This document shows positions 44,043 to 53,579 of a DNA stretch of 64,000 nucleotides, piece after piece; the stretch's first letter is position 1, and the number at the start of each line of letters is the position of its first letter. The translations under genes and the position numbers were made by a program. The notes beneath the pieces are model-generated. The model had not been told where the DNA came from. It did not search any database and saw only the letters and a list, made by a program, of their open reading frames with translations. The DNA comes from Fictibacillus arsenicus (lineage in GTDB: Bacteria > Bacillota > Bacilli > Bacillales > Fictibacillaceae): assembly GCF_001999465.1 (NCBI RefSeq), contig NZ_MQMF01000001.1:1302001-1366000 (forward strand), written 5' to 3'.

Positions 44043-45707
44043 TTGAAACAACGTGGAAAACTAATTTCGTTTGATTTCTGGCAAAAGCTTGGTAAAGCAC
44101 TGCTCGTAGTAGTAGCCGTTATGCCAGCTGCCGGTTTAATGATATCACTAGGTAAGGTTATTGCTATGTCAGGTGGCGACATTACTTTGGTGCAAACGAT
44201 TGCCCGAGTAATGGAAGACATCGGATGGGCAATCATCACAAACTTGCACATCTTATTTGCAGTAGCCATTGGTGGTTCATGGGCTAAAGAACGTGCTGGC
44301 GGTGCATTTGCAGCAGTCATCGCTTTTATCCTTATTAACCGTATTACTGGTGCTATCTTTGGTGTAAACAGTGCAATGATGCTTGAAGAAGGGGCAAAAG
44401 TAAAATCCCTTTTTGGCAGTGAACTGATCGTTGGCGATTACTTCACATCTGTTCTAGGAGCTCCTGCTCTTAACATGGGTGTTTTTATCGGTATCATTTC
44501 CGGTTTCCTAGGTGCCGTTCTATTTAATAAGTATTACAACTACAACAAGCTTCCAAATGCTTTAGCATTCTTTAACGGAAAGCGTTTTGTACCATTTGCC
44601 GTTATTTTATGGTCTGTCATTACGGCACTGATTCTTGCATTAGTTTGGCCGTTTATCCAAGGTCTTTTGAATGACTTTGGTAAATGGATCGCAACATCAA
44701 GAAATACGGCTCCAGTTATCGCACCATTTGTTTTCGGTACACTTGAGCGTCTATTATTGCCGTTCGGTCTTCACCACATGTTAACGGTGCCGATCAACTA
44801 TACAGAACTTGGCGGAACGTACCAAATCATGACTGGTTCTGGTGCAGGCTCTTCTGTAGCCGGACAAGATCCTCTATGGCTTGCATGGATCAATGATCTG
44901 AACAACTTCTTGCAAGCTGGCGATACAAAAGCGTACCAGGCACTATTGAACGATGTTGTTCCTGCCCGGTTTAAAATGGGACAAGTTGTACTTTCAACAG
45001 CTTCTCTAGTAGCAATCGCACTTGCGATGTACATGAACGTTGATAAAGACAAGCGCAAAAAGTATAAATCTATGTTCTTATCTGCAGCACTTGCTGTATT
45101 TTTAACAGGTGTTACAGAGCCGATCGAATTTATGTTTATGTTTGCAGCACCATTGCTTTATGTAGTGTACGCGATCACAACAGGTCTTGCATTCGCAGTG
45201 GCTGACCTTATCCATGTACGTGTTCACGCATTTGGTTTTATCGAATTACTAACACGCACACCATTGCTTGTAAAAGCAGGATTAACACGAGACTTAATCA
45301 ACTTTGCACTTACTTGTATCGTATTCTTCGGACTGAACTTCTCGATCTTCTATGTGCTGATCAAAAAGTTCAATCTGCCGACACCAGGCCGTGCAGGTAA
45401 CTATATCGAAACAACGGAAGGTGAATCTGCTGCACCTGCTAAAAATGATGCAGCAGCAGGATCTGATAATTCTCAAGCGTCTGCAATCATCGGACTGTTA
45501 GGCGGAGCTGATAACATTGAAGATGTTGATGCATGTATGACTCGCCTTCGTGTAACGGTTAAAAACACTGCAGGTGTTGCGACTGAAAAAGAATGGAAAG
45601 ATAACGGCGCACTTGGTCTCATTATTAAAGATAAAGGTGTTCAAGCGATTTACGGACCAAAAGCGGACGTATTGAAATCTGATATTCAAGATCGTTTGGG
45701 GATGTAA
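44043..45707 (+). CDS. malP: PTS EIICB, maltose/alpha-glucoside type
   Basis: 554 residues. EIIC of the glucose family (about residues 1-430: LGKALLVVVAVMPAAGLMISLGK, NRITGAIFGV, TGVTEPIEFMFMFAAP), an Ala-rich linker, then EIIB with the phosphorylation site VDACMTRLRV (Cys near 498). No EIIA domain is present, so it likely relies on a separate EIIA such as the crr product. The start is a TTG at 44043 behind AAAGGAGG. First gene of an operon with an EEP phosphatase and a GH13 glucosidase, which favours maltose or a related alpha-glucoside. Confidence 0.85.
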   Translation: MKQRGKLISFDFWQKLGKALLVVVAVMPAAGLMISLGKVIAMSGGDITLVQTIARVMEDIGWAIITNLHILFAVAIGGSWAKERAGGAFAAVIAFILINRITGAIFGVNSAMMLEEGAKVKSLFGSELIVGDYFTSVLGAPALNMGVFIGIISGFLGAVLFNKYYNYNKLPNALAFFNGKRFVPFAVILWSVITALILALVWPFIQGLLNDFGKWIATSRNTAPVIAPFVFGTLERLLLPFGLHHMLTVPINYTELGGTYQIMTGSGAGSSVAGQDPLWLAWINDLNNFLQAGDTKAYQALLNDVVPARFKMGQVVLSTASLVAIALAMYMNVDKDKRKKYKSMFLSAALAVFLTGVTEPIEFMFMFAAPLLYVVYAITTGLAFAVADLIHVRVHAFGFIELLTRTPLLVKAGLTRDLINFALTCIVFFGLNFSIFYVLIKKFNLPTPGRAGNYIETTEGESAAPAKNDAAAGSDNSQASAIIGLLGGADNIEDVDACMTRLRVTVKNTAGVATEKEWKDNGALGLIIKDKGVQAIYGPKADVLKSDIQDRLGM

Positions 45708-45710
45708 TTA

Positions 45711-46514
45711 ATGAAACTTCTAACGTTAAACGTCCATGGCTGGCAAGAAGAGAACCAGATGGAAAAATTAGAGATGCTTGCTCGCGATATTGCGAGCGAG
45801 CGTTATGATTTGATCGCACTTCAAGAGGTCATGCAGTCGATCGACTCACCTGTAGTGAATGGCAACATTAAACAAAATAATTATGCCTTGGTATTAATTC
45901 AGCTGTTACAGGAACTTGACGTTCACGATTATGATTTTGTTTGGGACATGGCTCATTATGGTTTTGAAACGTATGAAGAAGGTCTGGCTATTTTAAGCCG
46001 ACATCCAATCAAGTCAAACGATAGCTTTTTTGTTACAGAACTTCAGGACATGAACAACTGGAAAACAAGAAAAATCGTTTCAGCTGTGGTTTCTTATCAA
46101 GAAAAAGAACTTAACTTTTTCTCTGGCCATTTTGGCTGGTGGAACGATGAAACAGCACCGTTTAAAGAACAAATCGACGCATTCTTTAAGCATGTGCCAG
46201 AAAGCGGATTATCCTTTTTAATGGGCGATTTAAACAATGATGCTAACGTGAGAGACGAAGGATTTGATTATGTAACATCAAACGGCTTTTACGATACGTA
46301 TGAATTGGCTAATAAAAAAGATGATGGAATAACCATCAAAGGCGCCATCGCCGGCTGGAATCAAAACGGTAAAGACGACGGACGAAGAATTGACTATATC
46401 TTATGCAGCAAACCGCTTAACGTAAAAACTTCTTACGTTCGTTTTAACGGGAAAGAAACGCCGGTGGTCTCAGATCACGCTGGTGTAGCCGTAACTTTAG
46501 AATTAGAAAACTAA
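45711..46514 (+). CDS. Endonuclease/exonuclease/phosphatase-family protein, putative sugar-phosphate phosphatase
   Basis: 267 residues with all landmarks of the EEP metal-dependent phosphoesterase fold: NVHGWQEE, LIALQEVMQ (metal-binding Glu), FFSGHFGWWND (His), FLMGDLNNDANVRDE (Asp-x-Asn) and RIDYILCS ... SDHAGVAV (Asp-His pair). Its ATG is only 3 bp after the malP stop and the glucosidase follows, so it probably acts in the same pathway. Dephosphorylation of maltose 6'-phosphate, as done by Enterococcus faecalis MapP, is a reasonable inference; a nuclease role is unlikely in this setting. Confidence 0.82.
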   Translation: MKLLTLNVHGWQEENQMEKLEMLARDIASERYDLIALQEVMQSIDSPVVNGNIKQNNYALVLIQLLQELDVHDYDFVWDMAHYGFETYEEGLAILSRHPIKSNDSFFVTELQDMNNWKTRKIVSAVVSYQEKELNFFSGHFGWWNDETAPFKEQIDAFFKHVPESGLSFLMGDLNNDANVRDEGFDYVTSNGFYDTYELANKKDDGITIKGAIAGWNQNGKDDGRRIDYILCSKPLNVKTSYVRFNGKETPVVSDHAGVAVTLELEN

Positions 46515-46579
46515 CAGACTATGGGGAGCCGTTTTTGGTATCCCCTGCCCTGTTGTTAAGAGATGATGGAGGTAACATT

Positions 46580-48244
46580 ATGGAAAAAGTTTGGTGGAAA
46601 GAAGCCGTTGGCTATCAAATTTACCCTCGCAGCTTCCAAGATTCAAACGGAGATGGAATCGGTGATTTAAAAGGTATCATCCAACGATTGGATTACATTA
46701 AAAATTTAGGAATTGATGTCATCTGGATCTGTCCAATGTACAAGTCTCCGAACGATGATAATGGATATGACATATCTGACTATCAGGACATTATGGAAGA
46801 CTTCGGGACCATGGAAGACTTTGATGCCCTTTTAACTGAAGTGCATAAGCGTGATATGAAGCTGATCATTGATCTCGTTCTTAACCATACAAGTGATGAG
46901 CATCAATGGTTTATCGAGTCCCGCTCATCAAAGGATAATCCGAAGCGTGACTGGTACATTTGGAGAGACGGCAAAGACGGTAAAGAGCCAAACAACTGGG
47001 AAAGCATTTTCTCAGGCTCTGCTTGGGAATATGACGAAAAAACTGGCCAATATTACCTTCATGTTTTCTCAACAAAACAGCCTGACGTGAACTGGGAAAA
47101 TCCTGAAGTGCGTGAAGCTCTTTACAATACAGTAAACTGGTGGCTTGATAAAGGAATCGATGGTTTCCGAATCGATGCGATCAGCCATATTAAAAAACGC
47201 GAAGGCTTTCCAGACATGCCGAATCCGAAGAACGAAAAGTATGTATCTTCGTTCGACATGCATATGAACCAAAAAGGCATCCATACGTTCCTTCAAGAGT
47301 TCAAAGACCGCACATACGCGAACTACGATGTTATGACAGTCGGTGAAGCAAACGGAGTTAAAATCGACGAAGCAGACCTTTGGGTTGGTAAAGAACAAGG
47401 AAAGATGGATATGATCTTCCAATTCGAACACCTTGGTCTTTGGGATGCTGAAACGAATCCTGACCTTGATATCGTAGAGTTAAAGAAAGTCCTGACTCGC
47501 TGGCAGAAAGGTCTTGAAAAAGAAGGCTGGAACGCTTTATTCATAGAGAACCATGATAAGGCACGTGTCGTTTCCACTTGGGGCAACGACAAAGAGTTCT
47601 GGTACCAAAGTGCAACAAGCATGAGTGCAATGTACTTCCTTATGCAAGGAACGCCGTTTATCTATCAGGGCCAAGAGATCGGGATGACGAACGTTCAGTT
47701 TGATTCCATCGAAGACTATGATGATGTAGCGGTTAAAAACATGTACCGCATTAAGCGAGAAGAAGGCGTTTCGCACGAAGACATCATGACCGTGATCTGG
47801 GCATCTTCCCGTGATAACAGCCGTACTCCAATGCAATGGAACAGCGAAGCCAACGCTGGATTTACAAACGGAACACCTTGGATGAAAGTGAATCCTAACT
47901 ATACAGAAATTAACGTAGAAAAACAGGAACAAGAAGAGAAGTCGATCTTGAACTTCTACAAAAAGATGATCTCTCTAAAGAAAGAGAACGAGATTTTCAC
48001 ATATGGAACGTATGATTTATTGCTTGAAGATGACAAGCAAATCTACGCATACACACGCACACTAGGTGAAGAACAAGTAGTTGTCATCACGAACCTTTCT
48101 AAAAAGGAAGCATTGTTTGAAACAGAGCTTTCGTTACACTCTGAGAATCTGCTTCTAGCAAACGAAGAAGTCGCAGCACATGGCGATGTGACTAGCATTT
48201 CACTAAACCCTTATGAAGCTCGTGTTTACCGAGTAAAGGCTTAA
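46580..48244 (+). CDS. malL: GH13 alpha-glucosidase (oligo-1,6-glucosidase/maltase)
   Basis: 554 residues, family length for MalL-type enzymes. N-terminal VWWKEAVGYQIYPRSFQDSNGDGIGDLKGI, region I DLVLNHTSDEH, nucleophile in GIDGFRIDAISHI, acid/base Glu in MTVGEANG, and the third acid in FIENHDKARVVSTWG. Cytosolic hydrolysis of maltose, isomaltose or related oligosaccharides; trehalose-6-phosphate hydrolase is the main alternative in this subfamily. I chose the ATG at 46580 behind GATGGAGG. Codon usage suggests strong expression. Confidence 0.85.
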   Translation: MEKVWWKEAVGYQIYPRSFQDSNGDGIGDLKGIIQRLDYIKNLGIDVIWICPMYKSPNDDNGYDISDYQDIMEDFGTMEDFDALLTEVHKRDMKLIIDLVLNHTSDEHQWFIESRSSKDNPKRDWYIWRDGKDGKEPNNWESIFSGSAWEYDEKTGQYYLHVFSTKQPDVNWENPEVREALYNTVNWWLDKGIDGFRIDAISHIKKREGFPDMPNPKNEKYVSSFDMHMNQKGIHTFLQEFKDRTYANYDVMTVGEANGVKIDEADLWVGKEQGKMDMIFQFEHLGLWDAETNPDLDIVELKKVLTRWQKGLEKEGWNALFIENHDKARVVSTWGNDKEFWYQSATSMSAMYFLMQGTPFIYQGQEIGMTNVQFDSIEDYDDVAVKNMYRIKREEGVSHEDIMTVIWASSRDNSRTPMQWNSEANAGFTNGTPWMKVNPNYTEINVEKQEQEEKSILNFYKKMISLKKENEIFTYGTYDLLLEDDKQIYAYTRTLGEEQVVVITNLSKKEALFETELSLHSENLLLANEEVAAHGDVTSISLNPYEARVYRVKA

Positions 48245-48251
48245 TAAAAGA

Positions 48252-48291
48252 AAGCGTGCTATCCAAAAACGGAGAGCACGCTGTTTTTATA
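48252..48291. terminator. Terminator of the maltose-type operon
   Basis: AGCGTGCT and AGCACGCT arms followed by GTTTTTAT; the A-rich left side may serve the convergent 48287 gene. Confidence 0.88.
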
Positions 48292-48604
48292 GAGGCAGCT
48301 GTTTTTCAAAACGAATGATCGAATATAAACGCATAATTACAATCAACACACAAACAACCGTTAGTCCCCAAGTAACATCCGTAAACAACGGAATCCACGC
48401 TAATATAAATGCTACTAGGGCTGTAAAGTTTCCAGAAAATCCGTTTATCGGCTGATTACCTACGAAAAGAGCAGCCCCTTTTAACGAATTCTCATAACAA
48501 GATCTATGATACGGACGAACTTTAAAAAATGCCCATACCGTAATCAAATCATCCCTTGTCTTAATCGGCATCAAACAGCTCTCACAATGCATTTCTTTTT
48601 TCAA
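48287..48604 (-). CDS. Hypothetical membrane protein with N-terminal CxxC
   Basis: 105 residues. MHCESCLMPIKTRDDL resembles half of a zinc ribbon, with a later HRSC that could complete the site. Two C-terminal membrane helices follow (NFTALVAFILAWIPLF and WGLTVVCVLIVIMRLY). Family not recognised. The stop codon lies in the maltose operon terminator; repeat copy F is upstream. Confidence 0.7.
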   Translation of the reverse strand: MKKEMHCESCLMPIKTRDDLITVWAFFKVRPYHRSCYENSLKGAALFVGNQPINGFSGNFTALVAFILAWIPLFTDVTWGLTVVCVLIVIMRLYSIIRFEKQLPL

Positions 48605-48678
48605 AATAATCCCCTCAATCTTACTCTATATTTCAGTTATTGCTTATAAACTTTTGGTTGAGAACGCTTCTTTGACTA

Positions 48679-48806
48679 GTTGATTGGAGTGGAAGGGCGA
48701 GACTCCTGCTGGATGAGTGGGACATGTGAGACCGTTCAATGTCGCAAGGCGACGAATGGGCTCACCGCACACCCTTCGGAAAGCGAGTCCTGCAATGGAA
48801 ATTAAC
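48679..48806 (+). repeat. Dispersed GC-rich repeat, copy F
   Basis: About 128 bp from GTTGATTGGAGTGGAAGG to GCAATGGAAATTAAC, with GCGAGACTCCTGCTGG, GTGGGACATGTGAGACC and GGGCTCACCGCACACCC. Right flank CAAAAGCAACAAAG is the reverse complement of the left flank of copy B. It lies 58 bp after the stop of the nucleotidyltransferase gene. Confidence 0.92.
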
Positions 48807-48863
48807 CACTTCCAAAAGCAACAAAGCTTGCGAAAACAGCTTTATGAAAACAGCCTCTAATTA

Positions 48864-49664
48864 TTACGCCCTTTGAAGCTGATAAGTCTCATTGCAGTAC
48901 GTAATGACATACTCAACAAACCGCTTCATATCCTCTTTCCGTACTTCTTTTGAATGATAGTAAGACTCGGACTCTGAATTTGTTTTTATTCTAAGTCCCT
49001 CCAGCAAAATCGGATGATACCTTGCAGGCAATACCGCCCTTGCTTTAGCAACAGCTTCTTTCTTGTTAAAAACCTTCCTGTATTCAAGCGACAATAAAAT
49101 TCTGCATAACGTAATGATACCAAACTCAATCCAATCGTCATAAAAGAAACACATGTCTCGATCTAATTTTTCATTCCAATATGTATTTACATTATAATTC
49201 AATGTTTTTTGAACATCTTCCCACTTCATATCTAAATTTAGAGAAGAAATAGGTTCACCGTATACGACGACACCTTTGTTCTGAAGTGTCCACCAAGTTA
49301 TGTAGTTTAAATCATAGTGTCCTTTGTGAAGTTTCCCATCAGCAAAGAACGGATATTCCTCTATTTCGCAATATACCTTCCCTGCTTGATCAAGCGTGAC
49401 ATAGCAGCCATCCATCCTGGTACCAAAAAAATGTGAATTGCTTCTTAAATGGACAAGCTTCAATAAATTCTCTGTTTTCTTTCCAATCCGCCCTTTAATG
49501 ACCGTAACGAAATCAATATCACTCGTATCCGGATCAAAGGCATCCAGTGCTAAAGAGCCGTATAAATAAATGCCATGGATACGTTCGGCAGGCAGAACTT
49601 CTAATAAGAGTTCCTTGTAAAATCCTAAAAATTCTCGAATATCTTCCTGTAAATTTTTCAACAT
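48864..49664 (-). CDS. Nucleotidyltransferase, aminoglycoside adenylyltransferase-like
   Basis: 266 residues. Pol-beta-type nucleotidyltransferase motif YGSLALDAFDPDTSDIDFVTV (GS...DxD) near residues 34-53, and a C-terminal DUF4111-like helical domain (FGIITLCRILLSLEYRKVFNKKEAV), the layout of ANT(3'')/ANT(9) enzymes. It may modify an aminoglycoside, but many such chromosomal genes have no proven drug substrate, so resistance is not claimed. GGGGGGAAAG precedes the ATG. Confidence 0.8.
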   Translation of the reverse strand: MLKNLQEDIREFLGFYKELLLEVLPAERIHGIYLYGSLALDAFDPDTSDIDFVTVIKGRIGKKTENLLKLVHLRSNSHFFGTRMDGCYVTLDQAGKVYCEIEEYPFFADGKLHKGHYDLNYITWWTLQNKGVVVYGEPISSLNLDMKWEDVQKTLNYNVNTYWNEKLDRDMCFFYDDWIEFGIITLCRILLSLEYRKVFNKKEAVAKARAVLPARYHPILLEGLRIKTNSESESYYHSKEVRKEDMKRFVEYVITYCNETYQLQRA

Positions 49665-49730
49665 CTTTCCCCCCTGCCTTTCATTATAAATGAGTTTTAC
49701 AGTTAATTGGAAAAAGAAAAAGCACCCAGA

Positions 49731-50834
49731 TTAATGGATGCTTTTCGGTGTTCCTTTTGGAGAATTCATTTCTCGATCTGATGCTTCACCTTTTTGATAA
49801 GATACTTGGTCAGGATTCAGACCATGTCCTAGCGAAGGATATACGTTGCCTGGTGCAGGATCTACGAATTGATGCTGATTGAAGTACACACGCGGTGTTT
49901 TCCATAACGTCACTAATGCTTTCCAGTGCGGCATCTCGTGATAGCGTTCAGGCCACATTTCCTTAATATGCTTTTTAACGAGCGGATAATATTTTGGACT
50001 CATACCTGGGAACAAATGATGTTCCGTATGGTAAGAGAAGTTAAAATGAAGCACGTCCACCCATTTTGGTACAGTGACCGTTAAGCTGTTTGCGAGCGGA
50101 TCGTTCACGTCAGTCATTGGATTTAGACGATGGTTTGTTGAAATATAGCTCATTACAATCGCATTCGCAATTAATAGCGGAAGCAATACCGCAAAGAACC
50201 ATTTCACTGGACCAAGCCATACTAATAGTCCGAGCCAAGTTGCCCAAGGCAGCAATAGCTGAAGCCACACAGATGGACGTTTGCTTGGCTTAAATTCTTT
50301 AATAAAGCGCTTGAACATGAAGAGTCCATGCGTTGTAAATGAAATCGATAGAAAAGCAAAACTAACAATGGAACGCATCCACATTGGAAGCTTGTACACT
50401 TTTTGTAAGAAAGGCTTATGTGACAAGTTTTCTAATGTCGGCCACGCATCAGGGTCTTCCCCGTCCTCTTGTGTGTGAACATGATGTGTTGTGTTATGCC
50501 ATTTACGCCAAAGCTTCGGTCCAACACTTAACGGCCAGAATGCCACGGCTCCTAAAAAGTCACGCAGCCAAGGCTTGCGAATGACCGTTCCGTGCAAGAT
50601 CTCATGTCCTAAAAAGCCCATCCCTGCGAAACATGTACCCAAAATTACGGCAATACCAATTCCTAACCAAGGATGCAGATTATTTAATAAACCGATAACC
50701 AAAATACCGGCGATTGCGATCAATAAATAGACAAGTCCTCCCCATAACCGTGATGGTACCGGTTTGAAAGCCTCTTTCGGCAGCTTGGGAGCGATTTTTG
50801 CTGCATACCAGCCAAACGATTGTAGATCTTTCAT
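49731..50834 (-). CDS. Membrane fatty acid desaturase
   Basis: 367 residues with the three His boxes of acyl-lipid desaturases: GHEILHG (box 1, HxxxH), WHNTTHHVHTQ (box 2) and FSYHTEHHLFPG (box 3), and four to six membrane helices between them. It introduces a double bond in membrane lipid acyl chains, acting at the inner membrane with a di-iron centre. GAGGAG precedes the ATG. A FapR-like palindrome lies about 83 bp upstream. Confidence 0.9.
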   Translation of the reverse strand: MKDLQSFGWYAAKIAPKLPKEAFKPVPSRLWGGLVYLLIAIAGILVIGLLNNLHPWLGIGIAVILGTCFAGMGFLGHEILHGTVIRKPWLRDFLGAVAFWPLSVGPKLWRKWHNTTHHVHTQEDGEDPDAWPTLENLSHKPFLQKVYKLPMWMRSIVSFAFLSISFTTHGLFMFKRFIKEFKPSKRPSVWLQLLLPWATWLGLLVWLGPVKWFFAVLLPLLIANAIVMSYISTNHRLNPMTDVNDPLANSLTVTVPKWVDVLHFNFSYHTEHHLFPGMSPKYYPLVKKHIKEMWPERYHEMPHWKALVTLWKTPRVYFNQHQFVDPAPGNVYPSLGHGLNPDQVSYQKGEASDREMNSPKGTPKSIH

Positions 50835-50916
50835 TTGCTCAACTCCTCTAAATCTGACTCTTTTGAATTCTTGTACCTCATTATCGTAACAAGGTTTGTT
50901 TTATGAAGCAACTTTT

Positions 50917-50933
50917 TTAATACCTGGTAATAA
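50917..50933 (-). promoter_or_regulatory. FapR-box-like palindrome upstream of the desaturase gene
   Basis: TTAATACCTGGTAATAA resembles the Bacillus FapR operator TTAGTACCTRGTACTAA with two differences, one in each arm. It lies upstream of the desaturase ATG, inside its likely promoter region. Regulation by FapR is an inference. Confidence 0.35.
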
Positions 50934-50953
50934 TAGTTGGTATTATATACCCA

Positions 50954-50993
50954 CAAAAAAACGGGTCCCCCTGAAGGATTACCCGTTTTTGTA
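50954..50993 (-). terminator. Terminator of the proC-helicase operon
   Basis: AAAACGGGT and ACCCGTTTT arms with A and T tracts both sides, 55 bp after the helicase stop codon. Confidence 0.85.
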
Positions 50994-51047
50994 AAAAATA
51001 TTACTTTTTTTACCTCATTTTCCCTTTAAAATTCATAAAAAATTATT

Positions 51048-52163
51048 CTATAAATATTCGAGTTTCAGAGCTTTCAATCTCTGATTTGTCTCTCGTTCGA
51101 TCATCTGAAGCAGCCTTCGATCCTTTTGTGCCACAAACGTTACAGCTAACCCTTTTCCTCCCGCACGGCCTGTCCTTCCGATTCTATGAATGTAGCTTTC
51201 TGTATCAAGCGCAATATCATAGTTAAAAACATGTGTAACACCTTCTACGTCCAAACCGCGTGCTGCCACGTCTGTTGCCACAAGAAACTGAATCTCTCCT
51301 TCACGAAAACGTTTCATGACGTCTTCTCTTTTCGCTTGTGAAAGGTCACCATGCAGTTCATCAGCGTTATACCCCATATTTTGCAGCGCCTCATTTAATT
51401 TGCTTACCCTTCGCTTCGTCCGGCAAAAAATAATAGCGAGGTATGGACGCAATAAACGGATGGTTTGAACAAGATCGTTCTGCTTGCCTCGATCCGTCGT
51501 TTCTACGACACGCTGCCGAATTTCCTTCAGCGTAATCTGTTTCGTTTTAATGTGAATATCCCGCGGATTTTTTGTGTAAGTCTGAGCCAGCTTCTTCACT
51601 TCATCCGGCATCGTTGCTGAAAAAAGCAAGGTCTGGCGAGATTCTGGTACTTGTTCCATGATGTCTTCAATGTCTGTTAAAAAACCAATATGCAGCATCT
51701 GATCGGCCTCATCAAGCACAAATGTTGATACTTTAGATAAATCGATCGTTTCACGGCGAATATGATCAAGCAGTCTGCCAGGCGTCCCTACTACTAGATG
51801 TACCTTCCCTTCCAGCTTGTGCATCTGTGCGATAACATCCTGTCCCCCGTAAACGGCAAGGACGTTAATTTCATTCAGCGGCTCTGTCAGCTTTCTAACT
51901 TCCGCTGTAATCTGAATGGCAAGCTCTCTAGTCGGAGCTACGATCAAACCTTGAATGTAAGGATTCTCACTATCTATTTTTTGAAGAATCGGCAGCACAA
52001 AGGCAAGAGTTTTTCCCGTTCCTGTCTGTGCCTGCCCTACCACATCTTTTCCATCTAAAATAATGGGGATCGTTTCTTTTTGAATTGGTGTCGGTTCACC
52101 AATTCCGTTCTGTAGTAAAACATCTACAAGAGCATTTGATATGCCTAATTCTTTAAAGCTCAT
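51048..52163 (-). CDS. DEAD-box RNA helicase
   Basis: 371 residues, core helicase only with no C-terminal extension. Motifs in order: Q motif [21 protein letters not shown], Ia PTRELAIQ, Ib [59 protein letters not shown]. Shorter than CshA/CshB. ATP-dependent remodelling of RNA, perhaps cold response or ribosome assembly. Its ATG overlaps the proC stop codon by one base, so it is translated as part of a proC-helicase unit. Confidence 0.93.
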   Translation of the reverse strand: MSFKELGISNALVDVLLQNGIGEPTPIQKETIPIILDGKDVVGQAQTGTGKTLAFVLPILQKIDSENPYIQGLIVAPTRELAIQITAEVRKLTEPLNEINVLAVYGGQDVIAQMHKLEGKVHLVVGTPGRLLDHIRRETIDLSKVSTFVLDEADQMLHIGFLTDIEDIMEQVPESRQTLLFSATMPDEVKKLAQTYTKNPRDIHIKTKQITLKEIRQRVVETTDRGKQNDLVQTIRLLRPYLAIIFCRTKRRVSKLNEALQNMGYNADELHGDLSQAKREDVMKRFREGEIQFLVATDVAARGLDVEGVTHVFNYDIALDTESYIHRIGRTGRAGGKGLAVTFVAQKDRRLLQMIERETNQRLKALKLEYL

Positions 52164-52972
52164 TATTTTTTCCCCAATTCTTTTACTTTCGCTGTACAGC
52201 TGTCCATTGCAGCTAATATGGCGCCGCGAAAGCGCTCTTGTTCAAGCGTCGAAACCGCAGCGATCGTTGCCCCGCCTGGTGATGTCACTTGATCTTTTAA
52301 CTCCCCAGGGTGCTTTCCTGTCTCAAGAACCATCTGTGCGGCTCCCAGGACAGCTTGAGCAGCTAAACGGTAAGACTGATCACGAGAAAGACCCTGCCTT
52401 ACGCCGCCATCTGCCATCGCTTCAATCATCATATAAACATACGCAGGCGAAGAACCGCTGATCGCCGGGATCGCATCCATTTGCGATTCTGCAATAATCT
52501 CTACTTTTCCAAAACTGCTTACTAATTTTTCGACTGATTCCAGATCTTCATCTGTAATTTCTCTGTTCACCGAAACAGCGGTCATACCAGCTCCTACAAG
52601 AGAAGGCGTATTGGGCATCGTTCGCACCACTTTTACCTTTTTACCGAACGCGTTCTCTACATCTGATGTCGTAATACCCGCTGCAACGGTAATGATAATA
52701 GCTACAGGTTTAATGTCTTCTTTTATTCCTTCTATCACTTCAAAATACGTATAGGGAGCAACCGCTAGGAATAAAACATCTGCGAATGCAGCCACATCAC
52801 GGTTAGACGCTGATACTTTTATTCCGAACTGTTCCGCTGCAAGCGTTCTTGTTTTCTCCGTCCGCATGCTCGCCATAATCTGATCCGCTCTGACTAATCC
52901 AGAATGAATCATCCCGCCTGCCATCGCCTGTGCCATTTTACCAAATCCGATAAATCCGATTTTTTTATTCAA
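52163..52972 (-). CDS. proC: Pyrroline-5-carboxylate reductase
   Basis: 269 residues. Last step of proline synthesis: NAD(P)H reduction of pyrroline-5-carboxylate. Rossmann motif [35 protein letters not shown] in the middle, and the family signature near the end ([22 protein letters not shown]). The start is a TTG at 52972 with AGGCACC just upstream. Coupled to the DEAD-box helicase by a TAATG overlap. Confidence 0.93.
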   Translation of the reverse strand: MNKKIGFIGFGKMAQAMAGGMIHSGLVRADQIMASMRTEKTRTLAAEQFGIKVSASNRDVAAFADVLFLAVAPYTYFEVIEGIKEDIKPVAIIITVAAGITTSDVENAFGKKVKVVRTMPNTPSLVGAGMTAVSVNREITDEDLESVEKLVSSFGKVEIIAESQMDAIPAISGSSPAYVYMMIEAMADGGVRQGLSRDQSYRLAAQAVLGAAQMVLETGKHPGELKDQVTSPGGATIAAVSTLEQERFRGAILAAMDSCTAKVKELGKK

Positions 52973-53089
52973 GGTGCCTGCACTTCTTTCTATTTAAACT
53001 TTTAAAAGGGTTACGTTCATTTTTACAGAATATCTTTACCGTTAGCTTTACCTTTAGTAAACCACAAATACATAAGGTGTGTGAAATGG

Positions 53090-53557
53090 ATGGACAAGTT
53101 TACAAAAGATGAATGGCATCGCAAACAAGCGGTGGAAAATTTTAATAAAACATGGGATCTCATAGAAAAGAAGGAACGTTCGAAAGAGGAAGACCTCGAG
53201 ATGATCCATACCACGCACGCTTCCCGTTTTCATTGGGGCATAGCCGGAACCCCGCGGAACTATGCACGCGGCGAATGGCAGATTTCTAGAGTCTATTCCC
53301 TCTTAAAAATGGGTGATTCAGCATTGCTTCATGGTGAACGATCTCTGGAAATCCGTCTTAAAAACAGCTTCGGAGATTTTGACTTAGCTTTTGCCTATGA
53401 AGCGGTTGCCCGGGCGTATATGGTTAAAGGTGAAGAAGCGAAAATGGAGGAGTACTTTTCACTTGCGTCTAACTCTGCTGAAAACATCGCTAAAAAAGAC
53501 GATAAAGAATATTTCATTTCCGAGCTGAACTCTATTAAACTAAGAAGTAAAGCGTAA
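53090..53557 (+). CDS. Hypothetical soluble protein, TPR-like
   Basis: 155 residues; family not recognised by name. All-helical with a pattern like two or three tetratricopeptide-type repeats (WQISRVYSLLKMGDSALLHGERSLEI, FDLAFAYEAVARAYMVKGEEAKMEEYFSLA). ATG at 53090 taken with AAGGTG upstream; a GTG at 53081 is too close to that site. The M20 dipeptidase gene follows after 22 bp and is probably cotranscribed. Confidence 0.7.
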   Translation: MDKFTKDEWHRKQAVENFNKTWDLIEKKERSKEEDLEMIHTTHASRFHWGIAGTPRNYARGEWQISRVYSLLKMGDSALLHGERSLEIRLKNSFGDFDLAFAYEAVARAYMVKGEEAKMEEYFSLASNSAENIAKKDDKEYFISELNSIKLRSKA

Positions 53558-53579
53558 CCATACATAAGGAGGACTTTAG

